NCBI RefSeq assembly: GCF_004217185.1
Contig: NZ_SHKL01000001.1
Coordinates: 428,501 to 492,500 of the forward strand
Origin: Pseudonocardia sediminis
Lineage (GTDB): Bacteria; Actinomycetota; Actinomycetes; Mycobacteriales; Pseudonocardiaceae
DNA: 64,000 bases
Direction of reading: 5' to 3'
Positions 43,816 to 52,211 of the stretch are shown piece by piece. Every line of letters starts with the position of its first letter. Within the stretch, counting starts at the first letter, position 1. A model generated the notes under the pieces. That model was not told the origin of the DNA and ran no database searches. It worked only from the letters and a program-made list of their open reading frames with translations. The translations under genes and the position numbers were made by a program.

Positions 43816-43969
43816 TGACTCCTCCTTTTCCTCGAGCGAGAGAGGATCCCTCTTCCCGCCGCCCGGTGATCATTCGGACGGACGGAAGCTATCCCCGCCC
43901 GCTCGGGAGTCCTCCCGGGCTGCGCGCGCTCCGGCCAGTTCGCGCAGGTCGGCGGCAGCATTCCGGGTG

Positions 43970-44455
43970 CTAGTCGATCGATCGTTCGATCGCGGTGACG
44001 TCGAGGTGTGGCGCCACGGTCTGTCCGCCGATCTGCGTGTCGTAGGTCGTGGCATCGGTCACCGTCGCCTCAGCCCGGAAGACGTCGCCCTCCACGAGAG
44101 GGAGGAGGTCGGATTCGCTGCCGTCGAGAATCGTGTTGACCATGCCGTCCGGGTAATTCTCGTCGGAAGGGAACGGCGTGCCTCGCACGTCGGCGCGGAA
44201 GCTGGTACGTCCGGTGGCGGCATCGAACTGGGTGATGCGTCCGTAGACGACGACCCGCTTCCCCTCGCTGGACTCGGGGTCCTTGGCGATCATCTGCCAG
44301 TCCCGCTCGGAGATCACCTGAGCAGGGGACAGTGGAAAGAGCACGCCGGCCGGGAGGATCATCGGCGCGGCGAGGACGAGTAGGAAGAGGCCGCCGAGAA
44401 GGAGCGGCCATGTCCGGCGGAGGAGTCGTCGCTTCGGCTTCTGCGGAGTGGTCAC
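43970..44455 (-). CDS. Membrane-anchored protein with possible OB-fold domain
   Basis: About 161 residues from GTG 44455. KRRLLRR followed by a transmembrane helix near 14-35, then an extracellular or cytosolic domain. SSEGKRVVVYGRITQFDAATGRTSFRADVRG, then GDVFRAEATVTDATTY and APHLDVTAIE, has the strand pattern of tRNA_anti-like OB folds that bind nucleic acids or other ligands. An in-frame GTG at 44488 is possible. The role is unknown. Confidence 0.6.
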   Translation of the reverse strand: MTTPQKPKRRLLRRTWPLLLGGLFLLVLAAPMILPAGVLFPLSPAQVISERDWQMIAKDPESSEGKRVVVYGRITQFDAATGRTSFRADVRGTPFPSDENYPDGMVNTILDGSESDLLPLVEGDVFRAEATVTDATTYDTQIGGQTVAPHLDVTAIERSID

Positions 44456-44625
44456 GCCGATAGATCGGGTAGGGCACGTGTCCGTTACGGGCTGTTCGCC
44501 ACTATTGATGACCCGAAGACGGAACGTACGAACGGAGCCGGAGATCGACCGATGAGTAACGGGTTGCCGGGCGGTCCACCCCGTAGGAGCGACCCGCATC
44601 GGGCGGGCCTACGAAGGGACATCGC

Positions 44626-45015
44626 ATGAGTGACACGTCCAGCTCTCGGCCGGTGGTCGGCATGTACGCGTTCCGGACGAGGGACCCCCGTCGCCTGGGA
44701 GCGTTCTGGGCCGAGGTGATGGAGCTGCCGATCTCGGCCCACTCGACCGACGACCTCGTCATGCTCGACTTCGACCACGAGATCGCCCCGGTCACGTGGA
44801 TGTTCGAGCGCGACGACTCCGTCGGGGACGAGCCCTCACGCGTCGGCCTCGATCTCTCTCGTGACGACGAGGACGGATGGCGGGAGATCGCCGACCGGGC
44901 TGAGAGGGCCGGTGGCCTGCGGAAGAACGAGCACGAGGACGGCGGCGTGCGGTGGATCGAGATGACCGATCCGGACGGCAACCCGTTCCGGGTCTTCGCG
45001 CCGCGCCCGTCCTGA
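44626..45015 (+). CDS. VOC-family (glyoxalase-like) protein
   Basis: A 129-residue single-domain VOC protein. MYAFRTRDPRRLGAFWAEVMELP is the first beta-alpha motif. WIEMTDPDGNPFRVF is the typical second metal-side strand ending with an acidic/Asn-rich loop. H, E pairs for metal are incomplete, so a binding or immunity role is as likely as catalysis. AAGGGA precedes ATG 44626. It is followed at 33 bp by a DHFR-like gene. Confidence 0.8.
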   Translation: MSDTSSSRPVVGMYAFRTRDPRRLGAFWAEVMELPISAHSTDDLVMLDFDHEIAPVTWMFERDDSVGDEPSRVGLDLSRDDEDGWREIADRAERAGGLRKNEHEDGGVRWIEMTDPDGNPFRVFAPRPS

Positions 45016-45048
45016 ACGGGCCTGTCACCCACGCCGAAAGGACGGACC

Positions 45049-45615
45049 ATGTCCGCACGCGTCCTCGCCCAGCTCTGGATCTCCGTCGACGGCATGGTCG
45101 CCGGCCCGGACGGGGAGTTCGACCTCTTCGCCACCGCTCCGCCGGAGAGCATCGAGCCCGGCGAGCGGCACAACATGCGCCTGCTCGACGACGTCGACGT
45201 GCTGCTCCTCGGACGTCGGACCTACGAGTCGTTCCGCGAGGTCTGGCCGACCGTCGACCACCAGATGGCGCCGTACCTCAACGAAGCCGCGCGGGTCGTC
45301 TGCTCGACGACGTTGGAGGAGGCCCCGTGGGGCGACCACGCACCCTGCGAGGTGGTCGCCGACGGCGTGGCGTGGGCCAAGGAGCACCGGGCCGGCGACG
45401 GCAGGATCGCGCTGGTCTGGGGGAGCGTCGCCCTGGTGCGTGGCCTCCTCGCTGCGGACCAGCTCGACGAGCTCGAGCTGTTCGTCGCGCCCTCGCTCCT
45501 CGGCGACGGTGTGCCGCTCCACGGCTCCGGGTCGACATTCCTGCTCACGCTGACGGAGTCGGAGCAGTACCCGGGCGGCGTGATGCGGCTTCGGTACGCA
45601 CGCCGCCACGAGTGA
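45049..45615 (+). CDS. Dihydrofolate reductase/RibD C-terminal-like protein
   Basis: A 188-residue protein of the RibD_C/DHFR-like superfamily. LAQLWISVDGMVAGPDGEFD is the opening motif, VLLLGRRTYESFREVWP the NADPH-site motif, and VWGSVALVRGLLAADQLDELELFVAPSLLGDGVPL the closing one. These small proteins usually reduce pterin- or flavin-like substrates. The substrate here is unknown. The ATG at 45049 has AAGGACGG. It is probably co-transcribed with the VOC gene. Confidence 0.83.
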   Translation: MSARVLAQLWISVDGMVAGPDGEFDLFATAPPESIEPGERHNMRLLDDVDVLLLGRRTYESFREVWPTVDHQMAPYLNEAARVVCSTTLEEAPWGDHAPCEVVADGVAWAKEHRAGDGRIALVWGSVALVRGLLAADQLDELELFVAPSLLGDGVPLHGSGSTFLLTLTESEQYPGGVMRLRYARRHE

Positions 45616-45705
45616 GCGCCGGTGACGGGACGCGGCGGGTGTCATTGACCCTCTCCGGCGTCGGGATCACGATGGCCTCCCGTCGCCCGACTCGAGGGAG
45701 AGCTC

Positions 45706-46596
45706 ATGAGCAGCGACGTCCGCACGGTCGACGTGCCCCATCTCGGCGGCTCGACGATCGGCTATCGGTTCGGCGAGCCCTACGACTCCTCGCTCCCGAC
45801 GCTGGTCCTGATCAACTCCTTCAGCACGTCGGTCGAGCTGTACCGGCCCCAGTTCGCGGATCCGGCACTCGCGCAGACGGCCAACCTGCTCGCCATCGAG
45901 CTCTACGGCCACGGCGAGACGCGTGCCGGGTACGAGCACTTCACGTACTGGGACAGCGCGATCGCCGACCTGCAGGTCCTCGAGGCACTGGGCATCTCCG
46001 AGGCCTTCGTCCTGGGAACGTCGCAGAGCGGCTGGGTCGCCGCCCGGATGGCGATGCTCGCCCCCGGCGTCGTGAAGGGGATCCTCCCGCTCGGCACCTC
46101 GATGGACGACGAGAGCCCGCGGAGCCATGAGCTCGGGTGCTGGGACGGCATCGACTTCTGCACCCCGTCGATCGACGCCCTCGCCGAGCCCGTCGGCGAC
46201 GACTGGGTCGTCCCGGGCGAGTTCGTCGACGCCGTCCTCGGTGCCGGGCTCGGCGAGGACGTCTCGCCCGACGAGCGCTCGTTCTGGCACGCGGCGCACC
46301 AACGGAACTACGCCGGTGACGCCGGGCGCCGGCGGCTCCGAATCAGCACGATCAACCTGCGTGACCGGGACGGTCTGCACGGGCGGCTGGACAGCGTGCG
46401 GTGTCCGGTCCTGTGGCTGCAGGGCACGGCCGACCAGGTGTACTCGGTGGCCAACGCGCAGGACGAGATCACGCGGTTCGTCAGCTCCGCCGACGCCGAG
46501 CTGCGGATCGTCGAGGGCGGACAGCACTTCCTCAGCGCATCGAACCCGGACGTCGTGAACGCCGCGGCCGCCGAGTTCGTGAAGCGCTGGGCGTAG
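45706..46596 (+). CDS. Alpha/beta hydrolase
   Basis: A 296-residue hydrolase. The nucleophile is in LGTSQSGWVAA near residue 104-110, the acid in LQGTADQVY, and the histidine in EGGQHFLSASN. TLVLINSFSTSVELYRPQFAD is the oxyanion region. The FHMG-type cap lies at 140-215. It resembles 3-oxoadipate enol-lactonase or haloperoxidase-like enzymes, but the substrate cannot be named. The ATG at 45706 is preceded by GAGGGAGAG. It converges on the SnoaL-like gene with a 3-bp gap. Confidence 0.82.
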   Translation: MSSDVRTVDVPHLGGSTIGYRFGEPYDSSLPTLVLINSFSTSVELYRPQFADPALAQTANLLAIELYGHGETRAGYEHFTYWDSAIADLQVLEALGISEAFVLGTSQSGWVAARMAMLAPGVVKGILPLGTSMDDESPRSHELGCWDGIDFCTPSIDALAEPVGDDWVVPGEFVDAVLGAGLGEDVSPDERSFWHAAHQRNYAGDAGRRRLRISTINLRDRDGLHGRLDSVRCPVLWLQGTADQVYSVANAQDEITRFVSSADAELRIVEGGQHFLSASNPDVVNAAAAEFVKRWA

Positions 46597-46599
46597 GCG

Positions 46600-46968
46600 T
46601 CACCCGCCCTGGATCACGCTCGCGTGAGCGGCGACGATCCTCCAGCCGGAGTCGTCGTGGGCCCAGGTCCGGGTGTAGCGCAGTCGCGCCGCGAACTCCT
46701 GACCACCGATCGTCCCGGCGACGGAGCCCAGGAACCAGGTGACGCCGGTGGTCCCGGTGACGAGCACGCGGAGGTCCTCCTCGTCCACACGGGTCAGCAC
46801 CTGCTGCCCGCTGCGGTGCGCGCCGAGATCGTCGGCCTTGGTGAGGATGGAGCCGTCCGGGCCGGTGAAGACGACGTCGTCGTGGAGGAGCTCGTCCAGC
46901 GCCGCGATGTCGGAGGCGAGCTGGGCGGCCTGGAGCCGGTGTTCGGCCGCACGAAGGCTGTCGGTCAT
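46600..46968 (-). CDS. SnoaL/DUF4440-like protein
   Basis: A 122-residue cone-fold protein. AAEHRLQAAQLASDIAALDELLHDDVVFTGPDG is the family start. The WFLGSVAGTIGGQEFAARLRYTRTWAHDDSGWRIVAAHAS tail is typical of DUF4440-type proteins related to NTF2 and calcium/calmodulin association domains. No catalytic residues are evident. It is probably a small-molecule binder. It ends within four bases of the hydrolase stop. Confidence 0.8.
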   Translation of the reverse strand: MTDSLRAAEHRLQAAQLASDIAALDELLHDDVVFTGPDGSILTKADDLGAHRSGQQVLTRVDEEDLRVLVTGTTGVTWFLGSVAGTIGGQEFAARLRYTRTWAHDDSGWRIVAAHASVIQGG

Positions 46969-47013
46969 GGCCCGACCGTAGAAGGCTCCGCCGATTCAGG
47001 GTGCGGCGTTCGC

Positions 47014-47625
47014 TCAGGGCCGATGCGCCGCGACCGCCGCGGACCCGCGCACGTCGCCCACCGGCCGCAGGCCGGCCACGACGCCGTCGATGTCGGCGGC
47101 GGGACGGTTCTGGCTGAGCTTGAACTTGGCCTCGATCCGCTCGATGCGCACCTCGACGCCGACGACCGCGCGCAGCTGGCCCCGGTAGAACGCCGGCGGC
47201 GCGTCGTCGACCGACCAGGGGTCCGTCCGTCCGGTCTCGTGCAGGTCGGTCAGCCGGCGGACGAGACGGTCGAGCCAGTCCACGTCGTCGTGGATCGTGA
47301 CCGTGCCGTGGACGTGGGCGGTCACGTAGTTCCAGGTCGGGACGACCCGGCCGTGCTCGGCCTTCGAGGCGTACCAGGCGGGGCTGACGTAGGAGTCCGG
47401 ACCGCGGACGATCACCAGGGCGGACTGCCCGTCGGCACGCCGCCAGTGGTCGTTGTTGCGCGCGACGTGGCCGAGCAGCGTCCCTGTCCCGGCGTCGTGG
47501 ACGAGCGGCAGCATCGTGGCGTCGAGGCCGTCCGGGCCGGAGGTGACCAGGTCCGCGGCGCCGGGGTGGGCCAGGAGTTCCCGCACGTCGTCGTCGGTCG
47601 GGGCGAAGTGGGTGGGCACGTACAC
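47014..47625 (-). CDS. PaiB-like FMN-binding protein
   Basis: A 203-residue PaiB/FMN-binding split-barrel protein. MYVPTHFAPTDDDVRELLAHPGAADLVT, LGHVARNNDHWR and SPAWYASKAEHGRVVPTWNYVTAHVHG are the defining motifs (YVSPxWY, VPTWNY). In Bacillus, PaiB was linked to sporulation and polyamine-related control. Here the biochemical role is likely FMN binding. The ATG at 47625 (YVPTHF) is universal in the family. It is divergent from a GNAT gene. Confidence 0.88.
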   Translation of the reverse strand: MYVPTHFAPTDDDVRELLAHPGAADLVTSGPDGLDATMLPLVHDAGTGTLLGHVARNNDHWRRADGQSALVIVRGPDSYVSPAWYASKAEHGRVVPTWNYVTAHVHGTVTIHDDVDWLDRLVRRLTDLHETGRTDPWSVDDAPPAFYRGQLRAVVGVEVRIERIEAKFKLSQNRPAADIDGVVAGLRPVGDVRGSAAVAAHRP

Positions 47626-47724
47626 GTCCCCATCCTGCGCCGACGAGTGGCCTTTCGCGATGGCCGATCAGCGACGAGACGAAGAGGCCACCTGCACCGG
47701 GCCGTCGCTGCAATGATCGGTCGG

Positions 47725-48189
47725 ATGAGAGACGTCCCCGTTCGCCGACCGGCCACGGCCGACGACCACGCCGTGCTCCTGCGGATCTGGCGCCGCGCGG
47801 TGGAGGCGACGCATGACTTCCTCGGCGCCGACGTCGTCGACCTCCTGCAGGACCAGGTCCGCGACGACGCGTTGCCCGCCCTGGACGTCACGGTGGCCGA
47901 GATCGACGGCGAGCCCGTCGGGTGGATCGGGATGGACGGCAGCCACGTCGAAGCCCTGTTCGTCGACCCGGCAGTGCACGGACGCGGCGTCGGGACGGCC
48001 CTGCTGGAGGGTGCGGCCGCGTCGCACATGAACGTGACCCTCGACGTCAACGAGCAGAACCCGTCGGCACGGGCCTTCTACCTGGCACGCGGCTTCATCC
48101 CGACCGGGCGGTCCCCGGTCGACGCCGACGGCCGGGAGTTCCCGCTCATCCACATGCGGCGGGACCGGCGTCAGGCGCAGCGCAGGTAG
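47725..48189 (+). CDS. GNAT acetyltransferase
   Basis: A 154-residue acetyltransferase like YjaB/PhnO types. VRRPATADDHAVLLRIWRRAVEATHDFL opens the fold, and EALFVDPAVHGRGVGTALLEGA carries the acetyl-CoA loop (Q/RxxGxG/A as HGRGVG). LDVNEQNPSARAFYLARGFIPTG closes it. The start at ATG 47725 could be ATG 47713. The last 19 bases overlap the convergent membrane-protein gene. Confidence 0.83.
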   Translation: MRDVPVRRPATADDHAVLLRIWRRAVEATHDFLGADVVDLLQDQVRDDALPALDVTVAEIDGEPVGWIGMDGSHVEALFVDPAVHGRGVGTALLEGAAASHMNVTLDVNEQNPSARAFYLARGFIPTGRSPVDADGREFPLIHMRRDRRQAQRR

Positions 48190-48926
48190 TGGCCCGGATC
48201 GGTGCCGGCGCGGGGGACCGAGGCCAGCCAGGCTCCGAACCCCACGGGGTCGCGGCGCTCGAGCTCGTCGAGCAGCAGGCCGCGGCGTCGGAGCACCTCG
48301 TCGCGGGCCGGCCCGGGCGGCAGCTCGGCGAGGAGCCAGTAGCTCTCGCGCCAGGTGCGGCACAGACGCGCGGTGCTGATGACGCCACCGGGGGACGGGA
48401 CGGGCGACGGCATCGTCGGGAGCGGTGTCACGGTGGGCGGCACGGGAGTCGGACGGCGCGCCGGGCCGGCGGCCCGTGCACGGGCGTAGGTCCCGGCGCT
48501 GCCGATCGCGGACGTCACCCGGGCCAGGAGACGGCGTCGCCGTATCCACGCCCAGGTCGCGACCGCGAGGAGCGCGAGCGGCAACAGGGCCGCGCTGGCC
48601 TGCCCGAACACGATGACGATCCCGCTGACGACGAGGAAGATCCCCACCGCGGCCAGGACGCCCATCGCCCCGGCCGCCGTCGCCGACCACCGGTCGGACC
48701 CGCCCTGGTGCAGCAGGACCCCGAGCAGCGGCCCGATCACGATCATCGAGAACACGACGAACGTGACGAGCCCGGCCGCCGGCTGGGCGACCGCCCCGAC
48801 GACGGCGAACAACGCACACACCGTGAGAGCCAGGACCGCGCCCAGACGCCCGAGCACACCGGTCGGGCGTTCGGGCTCCGGGTTCGTGCCGCCCTCGGAG
48901 GGGTGGGCCGGCTCGCGGGTCGTCAT
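48171..48926 (-). CDS. Membrane protein of unknown function
   Basis: A 251-residue protein. After a hydrophilic 25-residue start there are four to five hydrophobic helices up to about residue 132. The cytoplasmic rest has a Pro-rich linker (155-178) and a helical C-terminal part, ARLCRTWRESYWLLAELPPGPARDEVLRRRGLLLDELERRDP, with GFGAWLASVPRAG. No family is recognised, although this C-terminal module looks like one that recurs in actinobacterial membrane proteins. It overlaps the GNAT gene tail. Confidence 0.65.
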   Translation of the reverse strand: MTTREPAHPSEGGTNPEPERPTGVLGRLGAVLALTVCALFAVVGAVAQPAAGLVTFVVFSMIVIGPLLGVLLHQGGSDRWSATAAGAMGVLAAVGIFLVVSGIVIVFGQASAALLPLALLAVATWAWIRRRRLLARVTSAIGSAGTYARARAAGPARRPTPVPPTVTPLPTMPSPVPSPGGVISTARLCRTWRESYWLLAELPPGPARDEVLRRRGLLLDELERRDPVGFGAWLASVPRAGTDPGHYLRCA

Positions 48927-49380
48927 GTCGTCACGTCGAGCGGGCGGGCCATGGTGATGCGGCCGGAGCGGCCGCCGGCGGGCGTCGTCTGCTCTGACGG
49001 AGGACGGGTGCGATCGGACACGGGATACCTGTCTCTGCGAACGGAACGGGTCAAGCCCTGTCGACCGGTCCGGCGCGCCACCCGGAACAGGTGCGCGTCA
49101 CGGCACGGCAGGTCGAGAGGGGCGTACGGCCGCCGGGTCCCGGGCGGCTGGACCGGTCTCGGACGTGACCGGTCGACGAGTGAGATCGTTCCACCGACAC
49201 CCGGTGGAACCAGGAAAAACCGTCGCACGACCCGCGCGGACCTGCAACGCGAACGGCGACCGCGCGTCTCGTCCGGCCGTCGAGGACTGGCACGGCCGGA
49301 ACCGGGTACCCCTGAGGGATGACATCGCACCGGAGCTCTCTCGGATCCCACTCCGGCGCCGGACCGTCGCGGCTCCCGTC
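48927..49380. other. Gap without trusted gene
   Basis: About 450 bp. Open frames on both strands are long only because of high GC. I see no family motif or ribosome binding site. The last 100 bp before 49482 show conserved-looking residues in another frame (see the DUF1990-like gene). Confidence 0.4.
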
Positions 49381-49481
49381 GTGATCACCGGCACCCGCCG
49401 CGACACCCGCATCTGCGCGGTGCTCCGCTGGCCGCTCGCACTCGTCACGACGGGCCTGGAGTACGTGTTCCCCGGGTCCGG

Positions 49482-50090
49482 GTGTACCGCAGCGAGGAGA
49501 CGGGCGACGCGTCCGACATGCCACCGGAACTCCCGCCGGAGACCGACGACGGCCGGATCCAGCCCGCCGGCCAGGGCTACGGCCCGTTGCTGCACCGTCG
49601 CTACTCGGTGCGGATCGAGGGCGCGCGGATCGGCCCGGTCGACCTCATGACCGAGCTCAAGCGGGACCCGAACCGGTGGGCCCCGGACTTCGCGGTGTTC
49701 CGGCAGACCCGTGGCGACCGCAACGGCCTCGACGCCGGCGACGAGTTCCTCATCCGCATGCCCGGTCCCTGGAACGGACCGGTGCGCATCGTCGCGGCCG
49801 ACCCCGGCTCGTTCCGGTTCGCGACGCTGCAGGGGCACCTGGAGGCGGGCCAGATCGAGTTCCGCACCGGACTCGACGACGACGGCCTGCTGCGGTTCGA
49901 CATCGAGTCGTGGGCGAGGCCGGGCGACGTCGTGTCGCACCTGCTCTACAACCGGCTGCCGGTGGCGAAGGAGATCCAGCTGGTCATGTGGACCCACGCC
50001 TGCGCGAGCGCGGCCGAGCTGGCCGGGGGACACGCCCGCGACGGTGTCGACGTGCACACCCGCCGCGTCGCAGACCCCCGGCCGAGCTGA
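49482..50090 (+). CDS. DUF1990-like protein, possibly 5'-frameshifted
   Basis: 202 residues from GTG 49482. GYGPLLHRRYSVRIEG, then VFRQTRGDRNGLDAGDEFLIRMPGPWNGPVRIV and FATLQGHLEAGQIEFRTG, then FDIESWARPGDVVSHLLYNRL, are the pattern of DUF1990-type barrel proteins as I remember them. Frame +1, upstream (49381-49481), encodes CAVLRWPLALVTTGLEYVF, which looks like the family N-terminal helix that should lead into YRSEETGD. Adding one G to the GGG run at 49480-49482 would join them. So the gene may be frameshifted or begin later by true change. Function unknown. Confidence 0.65.
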   Translation: MYRSEETGDASDMPPELPPETDDGRIQPAGQGYGPLLHRRYSVRIEGARIGPVDLMTELKRDPNRWAPDFAVFRQTRGDRNGLDAGDEFLIRMPGPWNGPVRIVAADPGSFRFATLQGHLEAGQIEFRTGLDDDGLLRFDIESWARPGDVVSHLLYNRLPVAKEIQLVMWTHACASAAELAGGHARDGVDVHTRRVADPRPS

Positions 50091-50106
50091 GCCCCGGCCG
50101 AGCTGA
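50075..50106. repeat. 16-bp tandem duplication over a stop codon
   Basis: CCCCGGCCGAGCTGA is present twice in tandem (16-bp unit), ending at 50090 and 50106. The first copy contains the stop codon of the DUF1990-like gene. Confidence 0.7.
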
Positions 50107-50128
50107 ACCCGGGTCAGGCCGGGGGCTC
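50089..50128. terminator. Hairpin between convergent genes
   Basis: GAGCCCCGGCC (50089-50099) pairs, with one bulge, with GGCCGGGGGCTC (50117-50128). It lies between the DUF1990-like gene and the small acidic protein gene and overlaps the latter's end. Confidence 0.5.
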
Positions 50129-50296
50129 GTCCGCGACCGGAGTCGTGCCGGCGTCGTCGGTGTTCTCCGCGGCCGGGTCGGCCTCGTCGTCGCGCTCCTG
50201 GTCCGCGGTCGAGCCGAAGACCTTCTCCTCGAGCGCGTCGACGGCCTCTTCCGGGTTTCGCTGCGGATCGTCGGGCATCTCGCTCTTCGGGCTCAT
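50114..50296 (-). CDS. Small acidic protein
   Basis: A 60-residue, strongly acidic hydrophilic protein (EEAVDALEEKVFG, then DDEADPAAENTDDAG). It is probably disordered. I do not recognise a family. The ATG at 50296 has no strong ribosome binding site. Coding potential is supported by codon bias only. Its neighbours do not suggest a role. Confidence 0.5.
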   Translation of the reverse strand: MSPKSEMPDDPQRNPEEAVDALEEKVFGSTADQERDDEADPAAENTDDAGTTPVADEPPA

Positions 50297-50349
50297 ACGA
50301 GGTACCTACCCGGCCCGGGTGCCGAGTAGGCCTCGCACGGGTACAGGTC

Positions 50350-51282
50350 TCAGGTACCGAACGCCGCGCGGACGTTGGCCCCGGCCTGGTCGTAGGAGCT
50401 GCGGGTGTGCTCGATCGCGCCCATCATCCACCAGAACCCGTGGATCATCGAGGGGTTGTGCTGGTGGTCGGCCGAGACCCCGGCCGCGTTCAGGGCCTTC
50501 GCGTAGGCGGCGCCCTCGTCGCGCAGCGGGTCGAACCCGGCCGTGATGACGGTCGCCGGCGGCAGCCCGGCCAGGTCGTCGGCACGCAGCGGGGATGCCA
50601 GCGGGTCCTCGATGTCGGCCGGTGAGCGCAGGTAGTGGTCGTAGAACCAGTCCATGGCGCTCTTGGTGAGCAGGTAGCCCTCGCCGTTCTCGACGCGCGA
50701 GGCGTACTCGCCACCGGCGTCGACGGCCGGGTAGATCAGCAGCTGGTGCACCAGCGCGGGCCCGCCGCGGCGCACGGTCTGCTGTGCGACGACGGCGGCG
50801 AGGTTGCCGCCCGCGCTGTCCCCGGCCACCGCGATGCGGGCGGGGTCGACGCCCAGCGACGCGGCGTTGTCGGCGACCCAGACGGTCGCGGCGTAGCAGT
50901 CCTCCGGCGCGGCGGGGAACCTGTCCTCGGGCCCCTTGCGGTACCCGACGGAGACGACGGCCGCGTTCAGCGTGTTGACCAGCGAACGGCACGGCTTGTC
51001 GGCGACCTCGATGTCACCGATCACCCACCCGCCGCCGTGGAAGTAGACGAGCACCGGGTGCGGGCCGTCACCGGCGGGACGGTAGACCCGCACCGGGATG
51101 TCACCGGCCGGGCCGGGGACGGTGTGGTCGGCGACGTCCGCGACGTCCTCCGGCTCGCCCTCGAGACCGATGAACGCGAGCGCGGCCTCCCGGGCCTCGG
51201 CCACCTCCATCTCGGAGAAGTCCTTCATCCCCTGCGCCTCCATGGCGGCCAGGAGTGTCTGTGCCTGTGCGTCGAGCGCCAT
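50350..51282 (-). CDS. HSL-family alpha/beta hydrolase, first copy
   Basis: A 310-residue esterase/lipase of the hormone-sensitive lipase family. HGGGW is at 82-86 and the nucleophile elbow GDSAGG at 154-159 (S156). The acid is in GFDPLRDEG and the histidine in MIHGFWWM. The N-terminal cap (1-60) includes EVAEAREAALAFIGLEGEPE. It is close to the 61382 gene in length and cap. The start is ATG 51282 (ALDAQAQTL) with GAGGTGG upstream. Short- to medium-chain esters are likely substrates. Confidence 0.87.
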   Translation of the reverse strand: MALDAQAQTLLAAMEAQGMKDFSEMEVAEAREAALAFIGLEGEPEDVADVADHTVPGPAGDIPVRVYRPAGDGPHPVLVYFHGGGWVIGDIEVADKPCRSLVNTLNAAVVSVGYRKGPEDRFPAAPEDCYAATVWVADNAASLGVDPARIAVAGDSAGGNLAAVVAQQTVRRGGPALVHQLLIYPAVDAGGEYASRVENGEGYLLTKSAMDWFYDHYLRSPADIEDPLASPLRADDLAGLPPATVITAGFDPLRDEGAAYAKALNAAGVSADHQHNPSMIHGFWWMMGAIEHTRSSYDQAGANVRAAFGT

Positions 51283-51417
51283 TGCCCACCTCGCTGAGTC
51301 GTCGACCCCGGCCGTCGACGCCCGGGGAGACCGACACCACACCCCGGCGGCCGGTCCGTCAAGACCGTGGCACGTCGATCCCGTACCGGGAGATGCGGCG
51401 GTAGGCCGCCACCCGGC

Positions 51418-52137
51418 CTACGGGGCCGGCCAGGAGTTCCGGGCGCAGCCGTCGAGGCCGAGGGTCTGCTGCTGCATCACCGGGGCGGGTCTGCCCCGTC
51501 CCGGGCAGGTCACGTGGTCGTGACCCAGCCAGTGCCCGACCTCGTGGTTGACGACGTAGCGCCGGTAGGCCGTGAGGTCGGAGGCGTACTCCGGCGTCCC
51601 GTTCGCCCAGCGCGCCGCGTTGATCACCGCGCGGGGACCGCTGCGGCACGACAGTGCGGCGTTGGTGTCCAGCGGGGCGCAGAAGCGGTCGGTGGTCGCC
51701 GGGCTGGCCAGGACGACCTGCAACGGCGCGTCGCCTGCGGTGCGGGCGAACCCGACCGAGCCGTCGTGACCCCAGCTGCGGGGGTCGTTGAGCGTGGTCG
51801 TCACGAACGTCGCGAACACGGCCGGGTCCACGTGCACGCCCTGCTCCACCTCGACGCGCACCGGCACCGTCCGGGCACGCCGGGGTGCCGGCGTCGAGCC
51901 CGGGGGGACGACGAGCCGCCCGGTGCCGGTGGGCGGCACCACCCGGTCGCGCAGCCCCGCCAGCCGGTCGGCCGAGACCGACGCGGGCACGGCCGGCGTC
52001 GGGGTCCGGGTCGGCTGGGCGGCCGGGGCCGGGGCGCCCGCCGGGGCGGTGGGCTCCGGGTCGGAGCCGCACGCGGCGAGCAGCGAGACGATCACCGTCG
52101 CGGTCGCGACGAGGACGGCCGATCGCGTCGCCTGCAC
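51418..52137 (-). CDS. DUF3152-type zincin lipoprotein
   Basis: A 239-residue exported protein. The lipobox LLAAC gives lipidated C23. A Pro/Thr/Ala linker runs to about 85. The metalloprotease-like core contains HEVGHWLGHDH at 198-208, a complete HExxHxxGxxH zinc motif, with CPGRGRPAPVMQQQT after it as a Met-turn-like segment. DUF3152 proteins are common in actinobacteria and presumed peptidases. The start is GTG 52137. A nearby CATCCT is a weak -10 candidate. Confidence 0.82.
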   Translation of the reverse strand: MQATRSAVLVATATVIVSLLAACGSDPEPTAPAGAPAPAAQPTRTPTPAVPASVSADRLAGLRDRVVPPTGTGRLVVPPGSTPAPRRARTVPVRVEVEQGVHVDPAVFATFVTTTLNDPRSWGHDGSVGFARTAGDAPLQVVLASPATTDRFCAPLDTNAALSCRSGPRAVINAARWANGTPEYASDLTAYRRYVVNHEVGHWLGHDHVTCPGRGRPAPVMQQQTLGLDGCARNSWPAP

Positions 52138-52211
52138 CGGTCCAGGATGTCAGGACAGGGCCGGGCCCGCGCTCCCGCACGGGCGGCCCGTGTCCTCTCT
52201 CGACCGATCCG

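Noticed and set aside
48923..49351. Minus-strand 142-codon frame
   Set aside because: Arg/Pro-rich without codon-position bias, ribosome binding site or family motif; typical high-GC artefact.
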